From the NCBI GenBank assembly GCA_017617475.1, contig JAFZWC010000077.1, positions 1-49,436 of the forward strand: DNA of 49,436 nt, read 5' to 3'. Made by a program: the position numbers and the translations under genes. The notes below the pieces were generated by a model. That model was not told where the DNA came from. It saw only the letters and a program-made list of their open reading frames with translations, and made no database searches. How positions within the stretch are numbered: the stretch's first letter is position 1; each line of letters begins with the position of its first letter. This document shows, piece by piece, positions 18,528 to 26,167 of this stretch. Source of the DNA: Bacteroidales bacterium (GTDB lineage: Bacteria > Bacteroidota > Bacteroidia > Bacteroidales > UBA932).

Positions 18528-20738
18528 ATGAAAAAGCCTGCAGAAAACACCTATCCCTGGGCCTTCGCTTCGGTGGGAGGCACCGTACGCGTGAAAATCC
18601 GTAACGGGGAAGACATCCGTCACCTGGGAGAACTGGACCGCAAGATGTGGACCGTTCTCAGCTGCCCCGTCACCAACCTGGAATTCGACGAAAAAAGCCT
18701 CAAGTACATTGACGTAGACGGCGACGGAAAAATCCGCGTGGACGAAGTCATCGCCACCGCCAACTGGCTCACCGGCATCCTCAAGAATCCCGACATCCTC
18801 CTGGAAGAGAAAGACGCCCTCCAGCTGGACGACTTCAATACAGAAGACCCCGTAGGTGCCCGCCTGCAGGCATCGGCCCGTCAGATTCTGAACAACCTGG
18901 GCCTCAAGAAAGAATCAATAGCCCTGGAAGATACGGCCGACAACGTGAAGATTTTTGCCGACACGCAGTTCAACGGTGACGGCATCATCACCCCCGCCAG
19001 TGCGTCCGACGAGCCCACCGCCAAACTCATCGAGACCATCGCCAGCCTTACGTCGGCCATGGACCGCAGCGGCGTGCCCGGCATTACCACCGAGCAGATA
19101 GATGCATTCTACGCAGCCTGCGCGGATTATGCTGACTGGCAGAAGGCTTGCACCAAGGAGGTGCTCCCGTTCGGCGAAAAGACCGCCGACGCCCTGGCTG
19201 CCGTCCAGGCCCTGGAAGAGAAGATGGCCGACTACTTCATGCGCTGCAAACTTATCAGCTTTGACGCCGCCACCGCCCCGGCCGTGGACGTAAACGTGGA
19301 GAAGATTGCCGCCATAGAGGGCAGCCTGGCATCGGCCACCGAAGAGATTGCCCTGCAGCCTCTGGCCAAACCCGTAGTGGACGGCGTACTGGCCCTGGAA
19401 GCCGTGAACCCCGCCTGGAGAGCCGCTGTGGACGCCATGGTGGAACTCACCGGCTGGAAGAAAGACCGCATTACGGAAGGCGAGTGGGCCGACGTCTGCG
19501 CCCAGTTCGCCCCCTACACCGCCTGGCTGGGTGCCAAGAAGGGCGCCGAGGTGGAATCCCTGGGCATTGACGCCGTGAAGGCCATCCTCAAGGAAGACAA
19601 GAAAGCCGCCCTGCTGGAGCTCATTGAGAAAGACAAGGCCGAGGAAGCCAACGCCCTCTCCATCGAAGAAGTGGACAAAGTGCTGCGCCTGCAGAAGCAT
19701 TTCTACCGCTTCCTGAATAATTATGTAGTGCTGGCCGATTTCTACGACAAGGACAAGAAGGCCATCTTCCAGGCCGGACGCCTGTACATTGACCAGCGCA
19801 GCACCGACCTCTGCGTGAAAGTGGCCGGCCCGGCCCCGGAAATCTCTTCCCTGAGCGGAATGTACATCCTGTACTGCTCCTGCACCAGCGAGAAGGTGGG
19901 CAAGAGCTTCAACATTGCCGCCGTGCTCACCGACGGTGACGTGGACGGCCTGCGCGAAGGCAAGAACGCCGTGTTCTACGACCGCGACGGCAACGACTAC
20001 ACCGCCAAGGTCATTGCCATAGTGGACAACCCCATCTCCGTACGCCAGGCCTTCTGGTCCCCGTACAAGAAGGTGGCCCGCATGATCAACGACAAGATTG
20101 ACAAAAACGCCGCGGCGAAGAACGAGAAGTCCATGTCCGGCTTTATGGAAAAGGCCGACACCGCCACTTCCGCCAAACCGGAGGGCGACGGCAAGGAAGC
20201 CGCCAAGGCCGTCTCTTCTTCCTTTGACATTGCCAAGTTCGCCGGTATCTTTGCCGCCATCGGCATGGCCATCGGCTTTATCGGCCAGTTCCTGGTGGCC
20301 GTAATCAACGGCGCCGCTTCCCTCAAGTTCTGGGAGTTGCTGCTGGTGATTGTGGGTATCCTGCTGCTCATTTCCGGCCCGTCCATGTTCATCGCCTGGC
20401 GCAAGCTCCGCAAGCGCGATCTGGGTCCGGTCCTGAACGCCAACGGCTGGGCCATCAACGCCAAGTCCCTGGTGAACGTGAAATTCGGCAAGACCCTCAC
20501 TTCCCTGGCCGAATTCCCCAAGCTCACCGCTGTGGATCCCGCCGCCCGCAAGAGAGCCTTCTGGAGATGGTTTTGGGGCATTGTGATATGCCTGCTTGTA
20601 GCTGGAGGCGTCTATTGGTGCATCTCTACCGGCAAGTGCTTCAAGAAGGCCGCTGCCGAACCTGAGGCCCAGGAGCAGGTGGAAGAGGTGGTGGAAGCGG
20701 CCGAAACCGCTGTTGAACTCCCTGAAACTGCCGAGTAA
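18528..20738 (+). CDS. EF-hand-containing membrane protein of unknown function
   Basis: A 736-residue protein of a family I recognise only as a conserved Bacteroidales hypothetical. Near residue 65 there is a canonical EF-hand loop, DVDGDGKIRVDE, and a second, less perfect one (FNGDGIITPASASDE) near 150. The middle is acidic and alpha-helical. The C-terminal third holds about two or three membrane segments (FAGIFAAIGMAIGFIGQFLV, then LLLVIVGILLLISG, then a later FWGIVICLLVAGGVYW) and ends in a Glu-rich tail. There is no signal peptide, so the large N-terminal part should be cytoplasmic. Calcium binding is inferred from the motif only. The stop codon overlaps the start of the ATPase gene (TAATG), implying that both work together. 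Confidence 0.8.
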   Translation: MKKPAENTYPWAFASVGGTVRVKIRNGEDIRHLGELDRKMWTVLSCPVTNLEFDEKSLKYIDVDGDGKIRVDEVIATANWLTGILKNPDILLEEKDALQLDDFNTEDPVGARLQASARQILNNLGLKKESIALEDTADNVKIFADTQFNGDGIITPASASDEPTAKLIETIASLTSAMDRSGVPGITTEQIDAFYAACADYADWQKACTKEVLPFGEKTADALAAVQALEEKMADYFMRCKLISFDAATAPAVDVNVEKIAAIEGSLASATEEIALQPLAKPVVDGVLALEAVNPAWRAAVDAMVELTGWKKDRITEGEWADVCAQFAPYTAWLGAKKGAEVESLGIDAVKAILKEDKKAALLELIEKDKAEEANALSIEEVDKVLRLQKHFYRFLNNYVVLADFYDKDKKAIFQAGRLYIDQRSTDLCVKVAGPAPEISSLSGMYILYCSCTSEKVGKSFNIAAVLTDGDVDGLREGKNAVFYDRDGNDYTAKVIAIVDNPISVRQAFWSPYKKVARMINDKIDKNAAAKNEKSMSGFMEKADTATSAKPEGDGKEAAKAVSSSFDIAKFAGIFAAIGMAIGFIGQFLVAVINGAASLKFWELLLVIVGILLLISGPSMFIAWRKLRKRDLGPVLNANGWAINAKSLVNVKFGKTLTSLAEFPKLTAVDPAARKRAFWRWFWGIVICLLVAGGVYWCISTGKCFKKAAAEPEAQEQVEEVVEAAETAVELPETAE

Positions 20739-21892
20739 TGATAGACACCGCTTTCCCCTATTCGCAGTATGTGACCGGCAAGAACTTCGTAGGAAGAAGG
20801 GCCGATGTCACCCTGCTCGGAAACCTTCTGGGCCAGGGGGAGAACGTACTGCTTAGCGAGCCGCCCAAGAGCGGAAAGACCTCGCTGGTCCAGCAGGCCC
20901 TGTTCTCCATGCGCCTGTCCGGAAAGGTGTTTACGGTGGGTCAGTTCTCCGTTCTGAACATCCGTACCCCCGAAGCCTTCCTGCTCCGTCTGGGCAATAC
21001 CGTGCTGCGCATGGTGGCATCGGCCCCGGCCGACTACGCCGCGCTCACGGAGAAGTTCCTGGGCGGCACCCACTTTGTCTTTGACCCCAACAATTACACG
21101 GAAGAAGATACCATCCTGTCCCTCAATTGGGACCTGGAACCCTCCGACGTGCAGGCCATGCTCCGTTTCCCCTATGCCCTGGCACAGGACCGGGGAGCCC
21201 GCCTCATCCTTATCATTGACGAATTCCAGAGCCTGAACCGCCTGGAGGACCCCGATGTCATCCTGCGCCCGCTGGATGCCTGCATGCGGGAGATGAAGGG
21301 AAAGACCAACCTCTTCTCCTGGGTTATCTGCGGTTCCGGCGTCAACGCCATGAAAGCCATCTTCCAGAGCAGCCAGCTTTTCTATCGCCAGCTGGAGCGC
21401 GTGGCGCTCTCGCCCGTGGACGAAAGGGAAATGGCCGACCACGTGCACAAGGGCTTCCTGGCCGCCGGCAAGGTGGTGGAAAAAGAACTCCTGCAGGGCG
21501 CCTGCCGCCTGTTCAAGGGACACCTGTGGTACATCAACCACTTCGCCGCCATCTGCGATCACATGAGCAAGGGCTACATTGTGGAGCAGGCTCTGGTAGA
21601 GGCCCTGAGCACGCTGGTAAGCATCCACGAGCCCCGCTTCAACGCCATTGTGGCCGACCTCACCACCCACCAGGTAAGCTTCCTGCGCGCCGTGGTGGAC
21701 GGGGTTACCCGCTTCAGCGCGGCCGATGTCATCCGCAAGTACGGGCTCAATTCATCGGCCAACGTGAAACGCGTGAAGGATGCCCTCATGAAGAAGGAAG
21801 TGCTGCTCTTTGACGAGAACGACAACCCGCAAATCATAGATCCGCTCTTCGAGTACTGGATTAGAAAGTATTTCTTTGAACTGAAAGATTAG
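20738..21892 (+). CDS. AAA/STAND-like ATP-binding protein
   Basis: A 384-residue ATPase of the archaeal-ATPase-like group. FVGRRADVTLLGNLL precedes Walker A in the form EPPKSGKTS, and Walker B is LILIIDEFQSL. A sensor-like VICGSGVNAM follows. The C-terminal 100 residues look like a winged-helix domain (RFSAADVIRKYGLNSSANVKR, then DPLFEYWIRKYF), as in the DUF234-like tail of this family. Such ATPases often act as switches with a partner; here the overlapping upstream EF-hand membrane protein is the obvious candidate. No nuclease or effector domain is visible. Confidence 0.85.
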   Translation: MIDTAFPYSQYVTGKNFVGRRADVTLLGNLLGQGENVLLSEPPKSGKTSLVQQALFSMRLSGKVFTVGQFSVLNIRTPEAFLLRLGNTVLRMVASAPADYAALTEKFLGGTHFVFDPNNYTEEDTILSLNWDLEPSDVQAMLRFPYALAQDRGARLILIIDEFQSLNRLEDPDVILRPLDACMREMKGKTNLFSWVICGSGVNAMKAIFQSSQLFYRQLERVALSPVDEREMADHVHKGFLAAGKVVEKELLQGACRLFKGHLWYINHFAAICDHMSKGYIVEQALVEALSTLVSIHEPRFNAIVADLTTHQVSFLRAVVDGVTRFSAADVIRKYGLNSSANVKRVKDALMKKEVLLFDENDNPQIIDPLFEYWIRKYFFELKD

Positions 21893-21896
21893 AGTC

Positions 21897-21918
21897 ATGC
21901 CCGGCCTCGACCGGGCAT
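21897..21918. repeat. Short palindrome between ATPase and sirtuin genes
   Basis: ATGCCCGG-cctcga-CCGGGCAT, a perfect 8-bp stem with a 6-base loop just after the ATPase stop. There is no T-run, so it is more likely an intergenic palindromic repeat or an mRNA processing hairpin than a terminator. Confidence 0.55.
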
Positions 21919-21927
21919 CTTATGCCT

Positions 21928-22635
21928 ATGAAAAAACACATTGTCGTATTAACCGGTGCGGGCGTATCGGCCGAGAGCGGATTCGCCACTTTCCGGGACA
22001 CCGGCGGGCTGTGGGAGCAGTATGACGTGAACGACGTGGCTTCCATCGAAGGCTGGTACCGCAACCGGAAGCTGGTGCTGGACTTTTACAACCAGCGCCG
22101 CGCCCAGCTCAAGGAGGCCAGGCCCAACGCCGCCCACGAGGCCATAGCCGGCCTGGAGAAGGATTACAACGTGGATGTCATCACCCAGAACGTGGACAAT
22201 CTGCACGAGAGGGCCGGTTCCACCAAGGTGCTACATCTGCACGGGGAACTCACCAAGGTGCGTCCGGAGAACGGAATCTACGACCGCACCGCCTCCGAGG
22301 CCGAGGTCATAGACGTGGGCTACAAGCCCGTAGTGCTGGGAGACCTGGCTCCGAACGGCTGCCAGCTGCGTCCGCACATCGTCTTCTTCGGCGAGGCGGT
22401 CCCCAACATAGAGAAAGCCATAGACCTGGTGGAAAAGGCCGATATCCTCCTCATAGTAGGCTCTTCGCTGCAGGTCTACCCAGCCGCCGGCCTGTACCGC
22501 TATGCCCCCAACGGTTGCCCCATCTACGTGATAGACCCCAAGCCCGTCCCGCTGAGCGACCCCCGCGTCACCTTTATCCAGGAGGTGGCCACCAAGGGCA
22601 TGCAGCAGTTCATTGAAATGGCCCCGTGGGAGTAA
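21928..22635 (+). CDS. cobB: NAD-dependent protein deacylase (sirtuin, CobB-like)
   Basis: NAD-dependent lysine deacylase. Motifs present: GAGVSAESGFATFRDTGGLW (NAD site), TQNVDNLHERAG and HLHGE with the catalytic His. FYNQRR carries the Tyr and Arg spacing that in E. coli CobB and SIRT5 selects succinyl-lysine. The four zinc-binding cysteines of most sirtuins are missing; only one Cys (PNGCQLRP) is in that region. An upstream ATG at 21922 would add two residues. At 235 residues its length is normal for class III. It follows the ATPase by 35 bases and may share its transcript. Confidence 0.9.
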   Translation: MKKHIVVLTGAGVSAESGFATFRDTGGLWEQYDVNDVASIEGWYRNRKLVLDFYNQRRAQLKEARPNAAHEAIAGLEKDYNVDVITQNVDNLHERAGSTKVLHLHGELTKVRPENGIYDRTASEAEVIDVGYKPVVLGDLAPNGCQLRPHIVFFGEAVPNIEKAIDLVEKADILLIVGSSLQVYPAAGLYRYAPNGCPIYVIDPKPVPLSDPRVTFIQEVATKGMQQFIEMAPWE

Positions 22636-22660
22636 GTCCCTGAGAAACAAGCCATAACGT

Positions 22661-22694
22661 AATTACCCCTGGTCCCAATTGACCAGGGGTAATT
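22661..22694. terminator. Bidirectional terminator after sirtuin and BIG2 genes
   Basis: A perfect 14-bp inverted repeat (AATTACCCCTGGTC / GACCAGGGGTAATT) with a 6-base loop between convergent genes. The T-tract is short and within the stem, similar to the terminator at 12350. Confidence 0.8.
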
Positions 22695-22740
22695 GTGTAA
22701 AGCGTTAAATGTTAGCGGGTTACATCCACAGATATCAGGA

Positions 22741-25700
22741 CTAGCTATTCCATTCGCCAGTGCCGCTGCCGTAGCCTTCGGTGTTGTCGGTGGCTGCGGC
22801 TTTAACTGTAACGGTACAAGTGGCTTTCTTACCACCGTCTTCCGTCGTTACGGTAATGGTAATACTACCGACACCCGTTGCCGTTACCTTGCCGGTCTCG
22901 TCAACTTTGGCAATGCTGTTATCGCCGCTGGACCAGGTAACCTTCTTGTTGGTGGCGTTGGAAGGATTCACCGTGGCCGTAAGCTGAGCCGTGTCGCCGA
23001 CCTCCAGATCCAACGAGCTGTGGTCCAAGGTCACCGACTCCACCGGAACGGTTACGGTCACTTCACAGGTGGCCGTTTTGCCGTTGGCCGTAGTTACCGT
23101 AATGGTGGCCTCGCCACCGTCCACGGCCGTTACCTTGCCGTTCTCGTCTACGGTGGCCACTCCCGTCTTGTTGCTGCTCCAGGTTACACTCTTATTGTTG
23201 GCATCGTCCGGCGCAACCGTAGCCTCAAGGGTCTCCGAGGTGCCCTTCACAAGGGTCAGGGTGCTCTTGTTAAGGGTGACACCCGTTACCGGAATAGTCA
23301 CAGTAACCTTACAGGTGGCTTCAAAGTCCCCTATCTTGGCCTTGATGGTGGCTTCACCCTTGGCTACGGCCGTCACTTTACCGGTCTGGTCCACCGTGGC
23401 AATATCGTCCTTCGTGCTCTCCCAGGTCACCGTCTTGTCCGTAGCATCGGCCGGGGCCACCGTGGCCACCAGGGTCTCCGATGCACCCTTGTCAAGGGTG
23501 ATCTCGGGTTTGTTCAAGGTTATGCCCGTGGCCGGAACCTTTACCGTGACGGCGCAGGTGGCGCTCTTGTCCCCTGCCTTGGCCGTAATGGTTGCCGTGC
23601 CGCCGCCTACAGCCTTCACCTTACCCGTCTGGTCCACCGTGGCCACAGCGCTGTCGCTGGTGCTCCAGGTCACCTTGGGATCCGAGGCGTCGTCCGGCGC
23701 AACCGTGGCATTGAGCGTTACCTCCTCTCCCTTGGACATCTCCAGGCTGGACTTGTCCAAAGTGACACTGGTCACCGGGACCTTCACCGTAACGGCACAG
23801 GTGGCCGTTTTGCCATTGGCCGATTTCACCGTGATGGTGGCTTCGCCCTTGGTCACAGCCGTTACCTTACCGTTCTCGTCCACTGTAGCAACTTCCTTCT
23901 TCGAGCTTTCCCAGGTGACCGTCTTGTCCGTGGCATCGGCCGGTTCAAAGCTTACCGTAAGGGTTTCCGAAGTTCCCACGTTAAGATCCAGTTCAGCCTT
24001 GTTCAGCTTCACGGCCGTTACCGGAACTTTCACCGTAACGGCGCAGGTGGCCGTTTTACCATTGGCCGATTTCACCGTGATGGTGGCCGATCCACCGCCC
24101 ACGGCAGTGACCTTACCCGTATTGTCCACGGTGGCCACATCGGCCTTGTCCGTGCTCCAGGTCACGCTCTTGTCGGTAGCGTTTTCCGGGGTCACCGTAA
24201 CTGTAAGCGTTTCGCTGGCTCCCTTCTCCAGTTCCAGGGTGGTCTTGTTCAGGGTGAGTGAGGTCACGGCCACCACCTTCTTCACCGTAACGGTGCAGGT
24301 GGCGCTCTTGTCGCCGGCCTTGGCAGTGATGACGGCCGTACCTTCGGCCACAGCCGTCACCTTACCCGTATTGTCCACAGTGGCAACAGCGGTCTTATCG
24401 CTGCTCCAGGTGAGTTCATCGGTGGTATTGGCGGGAGCTACCGTCGCGGTAAGCGTTTCCGTCTTGCCTTCGTAAAGCTCCAGCGTGCTCTTGTTCAGAG
24501 TGACGGAAGTGGCAGGAACAGGGGCCTTGGTTACCGTTACGGCACAGGTGGCGCTCTTGCCGCCGGCCGTCGCGGTAATAGTGGCCTTTCCTTCCTTCAC
24601 AGCCTTGACTTTGCCATTGGCATCCACCGTGGCTATATCTGAGGCAGAAGAACTCCACGTCACCTTAGGGTCGGAGGCATCGGCCGGCGTTACCGTGGCG
24701 GTAAGCGTCACTTCCTTGCCTTCCTCCAGCGTGAGGGTGGTCTTGTCCAGGGTCACTGTCTCTACCGGCACCTTAACGGTGACGGCGCAGGTGGCCTCCT
24801 TTTCACCGGCCTTGGCCTTGATGACGGCGCTGCCGGCGCTTACCGCGGTAATCTTGCCATTGGCATCCACTGTGGCTACTTCCGGCTGGGACGAAGTCCA
24901 ATTCACCGTTTTATCCGTAGCGTTGTCCGGGGTCACCATGGCCGATAGCGTCTCGCTCTGGCCCTTGTTCAACTCCAGACTGGTCTTGTTCAGCGTTATG
25001 CCGGTGACGGCGATAACCTGCTTCATTACCGTAACGGCACAGGTGGCCGTCTTGTCCCCCGCCTTGGCGGTGATGGTGGCCGATCCTTCCTTCACGGCAG
25101 TGACTTTGCCTCCTGACACGGTCGCAACCGACGCATCGGAAGACGTCCAGGTTACGGTCTTGTCATCGGCATCGGCCGGGAGGACCGTTGCCGTGAGGGT
25201 GGTGCTCTTGCCCTCTTCCAAGGTGATGGTACTGCTGTCCAGGGTTATGCTTTCCACCGGCGTTGTCACGGTAACCTTGCAGGTGGCTTCCTTCTCCCCT
25301 GCCTTGGCGGTAATGGTGGCCGAGCCGCTCTTGACGGCCGTCACCTTGCCGCCTTCAACCGTAGCGATGGAGGCGTCGGACGTAGTCCAGGTTACGGAAG
25401 GGTCGGTGGCATCGGCCGGCAGAACCGTAGCCGTAAGCGTCTCACTCTGGCCCTTGGTGAGTTCCAGGGTTTCTTTACTCAGGGTGATCTCAGTCACCGG
25501 AACTACTTTCTTGGTAACGGTAACTACACAGGTGGCTTCTTTGCTCCCTGCCTTGGCCGTGATGGTGGCCTTTCCTTCTTTCACGGCCGTGACCTTGCCC
25601 GTGTTGTCCACGGTGGCCACTTCGGCCTTGTCGCTGCTCCAAGTGACGGTTTTGTCCGTAGCATTGTCCGGGGCAACGGTGGCTGTAAGCTGAGCGGTTT

Positions 25701-26160
25701 CCCCTTCTACCAGACCCACTTCCGTCTTGTCAAGGGTAACGGATGTCACTTCCACGGCGGGAATGCCCGCCTGTTTCACCGTGAATTTCTTCGAAGCCGT
25801 GCCGCACTTGATGGTGACGGACGCTTCGCGGGCTTCCTTTCCGGGATTAACCTGGGCGGTTACCGTCATTGTCACAGTTCCGGCCGACCCGCTGGTGGGC
25901 TGGACGGAAAGCCATGTGGAGGCCTTGACATCGGCCACATCGGCGCTCCAGGCCTGGTTGGTGGTGAATTTCACCGTCTTGCTCTGGGCTGCCGTTCCGG
26001 CTTCTATACTGATGCCCTGGGAGAAAACCGCCTGGCTCTCGGAAGGAATCTCAATCTTGGGAGCCTCCGGCTTGGGTTGCGGTTTCTCTTCCTCAGTCTT
26101 TTTGCATGCGAGGGTAAGGAGGGCTATTGCCGACAACAGGATGTATCCAATCTTTTTCAT
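22741..26160 (-). CDS. Surface lipoprotein with BACON and 12 BIG2 Ig-like repeats
   Basis: A 1139-residue lipoprotein with signal sequence and lipobox LTLAC (Cys19). A Pro/Glu-rich spacer is followed by a BACON-like domain (roughly residues 40-130, ending KKFTVKQAG). Twelve bacterial Ig-like group 2 repeats of about 80 residues follow, each running from a VTSVTLDK-type strand through TWSSDKAEVATVD and GKVTAVKEG to ATCAVTV. The sequence ends shortly after repeat 12 with a Gly/Ser tail and no enzymatic or sorting domain. A rod-like surface stalk or adhesin is the likely role, but no ligand can be named. It is last in the operon with the C10 peptidase and fimbrillin-like lipoprotein, separated by seven bases. 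Confidence 0.88.
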   Translation of the reverse strand: MKKIGYILLSAIALLTLACKKTEEEKPQPKPEAPKIEIPSESQAVFSQGISIEAGTAAQSKTVKFTTNQAWSADVADVKASTWLSVQPTSGSAGTVTMTVTAQVNPGKEAREASVTIKCGTASKKFTVKQAGIPAVEVTSVTLDKTEVGLVEGETAQLTATVAPDNATDKTVTWSSDKAEVATVDNTGKVTAVKEGKATITAKAGSKEATCVVTVTKKVVPVTEITLSKETLELTKGQSETLTATVLPADATDPSVTWTTSDASIATVEGGKVTAVKSGSATITAKAGEKEATCKVTVTTPVESITLDSSTITLEEGKSTTLTATVLPADADDKTVTWTSSDASVATVSGGKVTAVKEGSATITAKAGDKTATCAVTVMKQVIAVTGITLNKTSLELNKGQSETLSAMVTPDNATDKTVNWTSSQPEVATVDANGKITAVSAGSAVIKAKAGEKEATCAVTVKVPVETVTLDKTTLTLEEGKEVTLTATVTPADASDPKVTWSSSASDIATVDANGKVKAVKEGKATITATAGGKSATCAVTVTKAPVPATSVTLNKSTLELYEGKTETLTATVAPANTTDELTWSSDKTAVATVDNTGKVTAVAEGTAVITAKAGDKSATCTVTVKKVVAVTSLTLNKTTLELEKGASETLTVTVTPENATDKSVTWSTDKADVATVDNTGKVTAVGGGSATITVKSANGKTATCAVTVKVPVTAVKLNKAELDLNVGTSETLTVSFEPADATDKTVTWESSKKEVATVDENGKVTAVTKGEATITVKSANGKTATCAVTVKVPVTSVTLDKSSLEMSKGEEVTLNATVAPDDASDPKVTWSTSDSAVATVDQTGKVKAVGGGTATITAKAGDKSATCAVTVKVPATGITLNKPEITLDKGASETLVATVAPADATDKTVTWESTKDDIATVDQTGKVTAVAKGEATIKAKIGDFEATCKVTVTIPVTGVTLNKSTLTLVKGTSETLEATVAPDDANNKSVTWSSNKTGVATVDENGKVTAVDGGEATITVTTANGKTATCEVTVTVPVESVTLDHSSLDLEVGDTAQLTATVNPSNATNKKVTWSSGDNSIAKVDETGKVTATGVGSITITVTTEDGGKKATCTVTVKAAATDNTEGYGSGTGEWNS
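22780..25760 (-). repeat. Degenerate tandem repeat array encoding the BIG2 domains
   Basis: About 12 units of roughly 240-255 bases in tandem. Some stretches are almost identical between units, for example the segments around 23806-23845 and 24045-24085, which both encode KSANGKTATCAVTVKVP. This is consistent with recent exchange between units and makes repeat number likely to vary between strains. The biased codon use also leaves long false ORFs on the opposite strand. Confidence 0.75.
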
Positions 26161-26167
26161 AGCCTTC

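Noticed and set aside
22693..25693. Three long plus-strand open frames opposite the BIG2 lipoprotein gene
   Set aside because: They are periodic shadows of the tandem Ig-like repeats; the minus frame has a lipobox and twelve proper domains.
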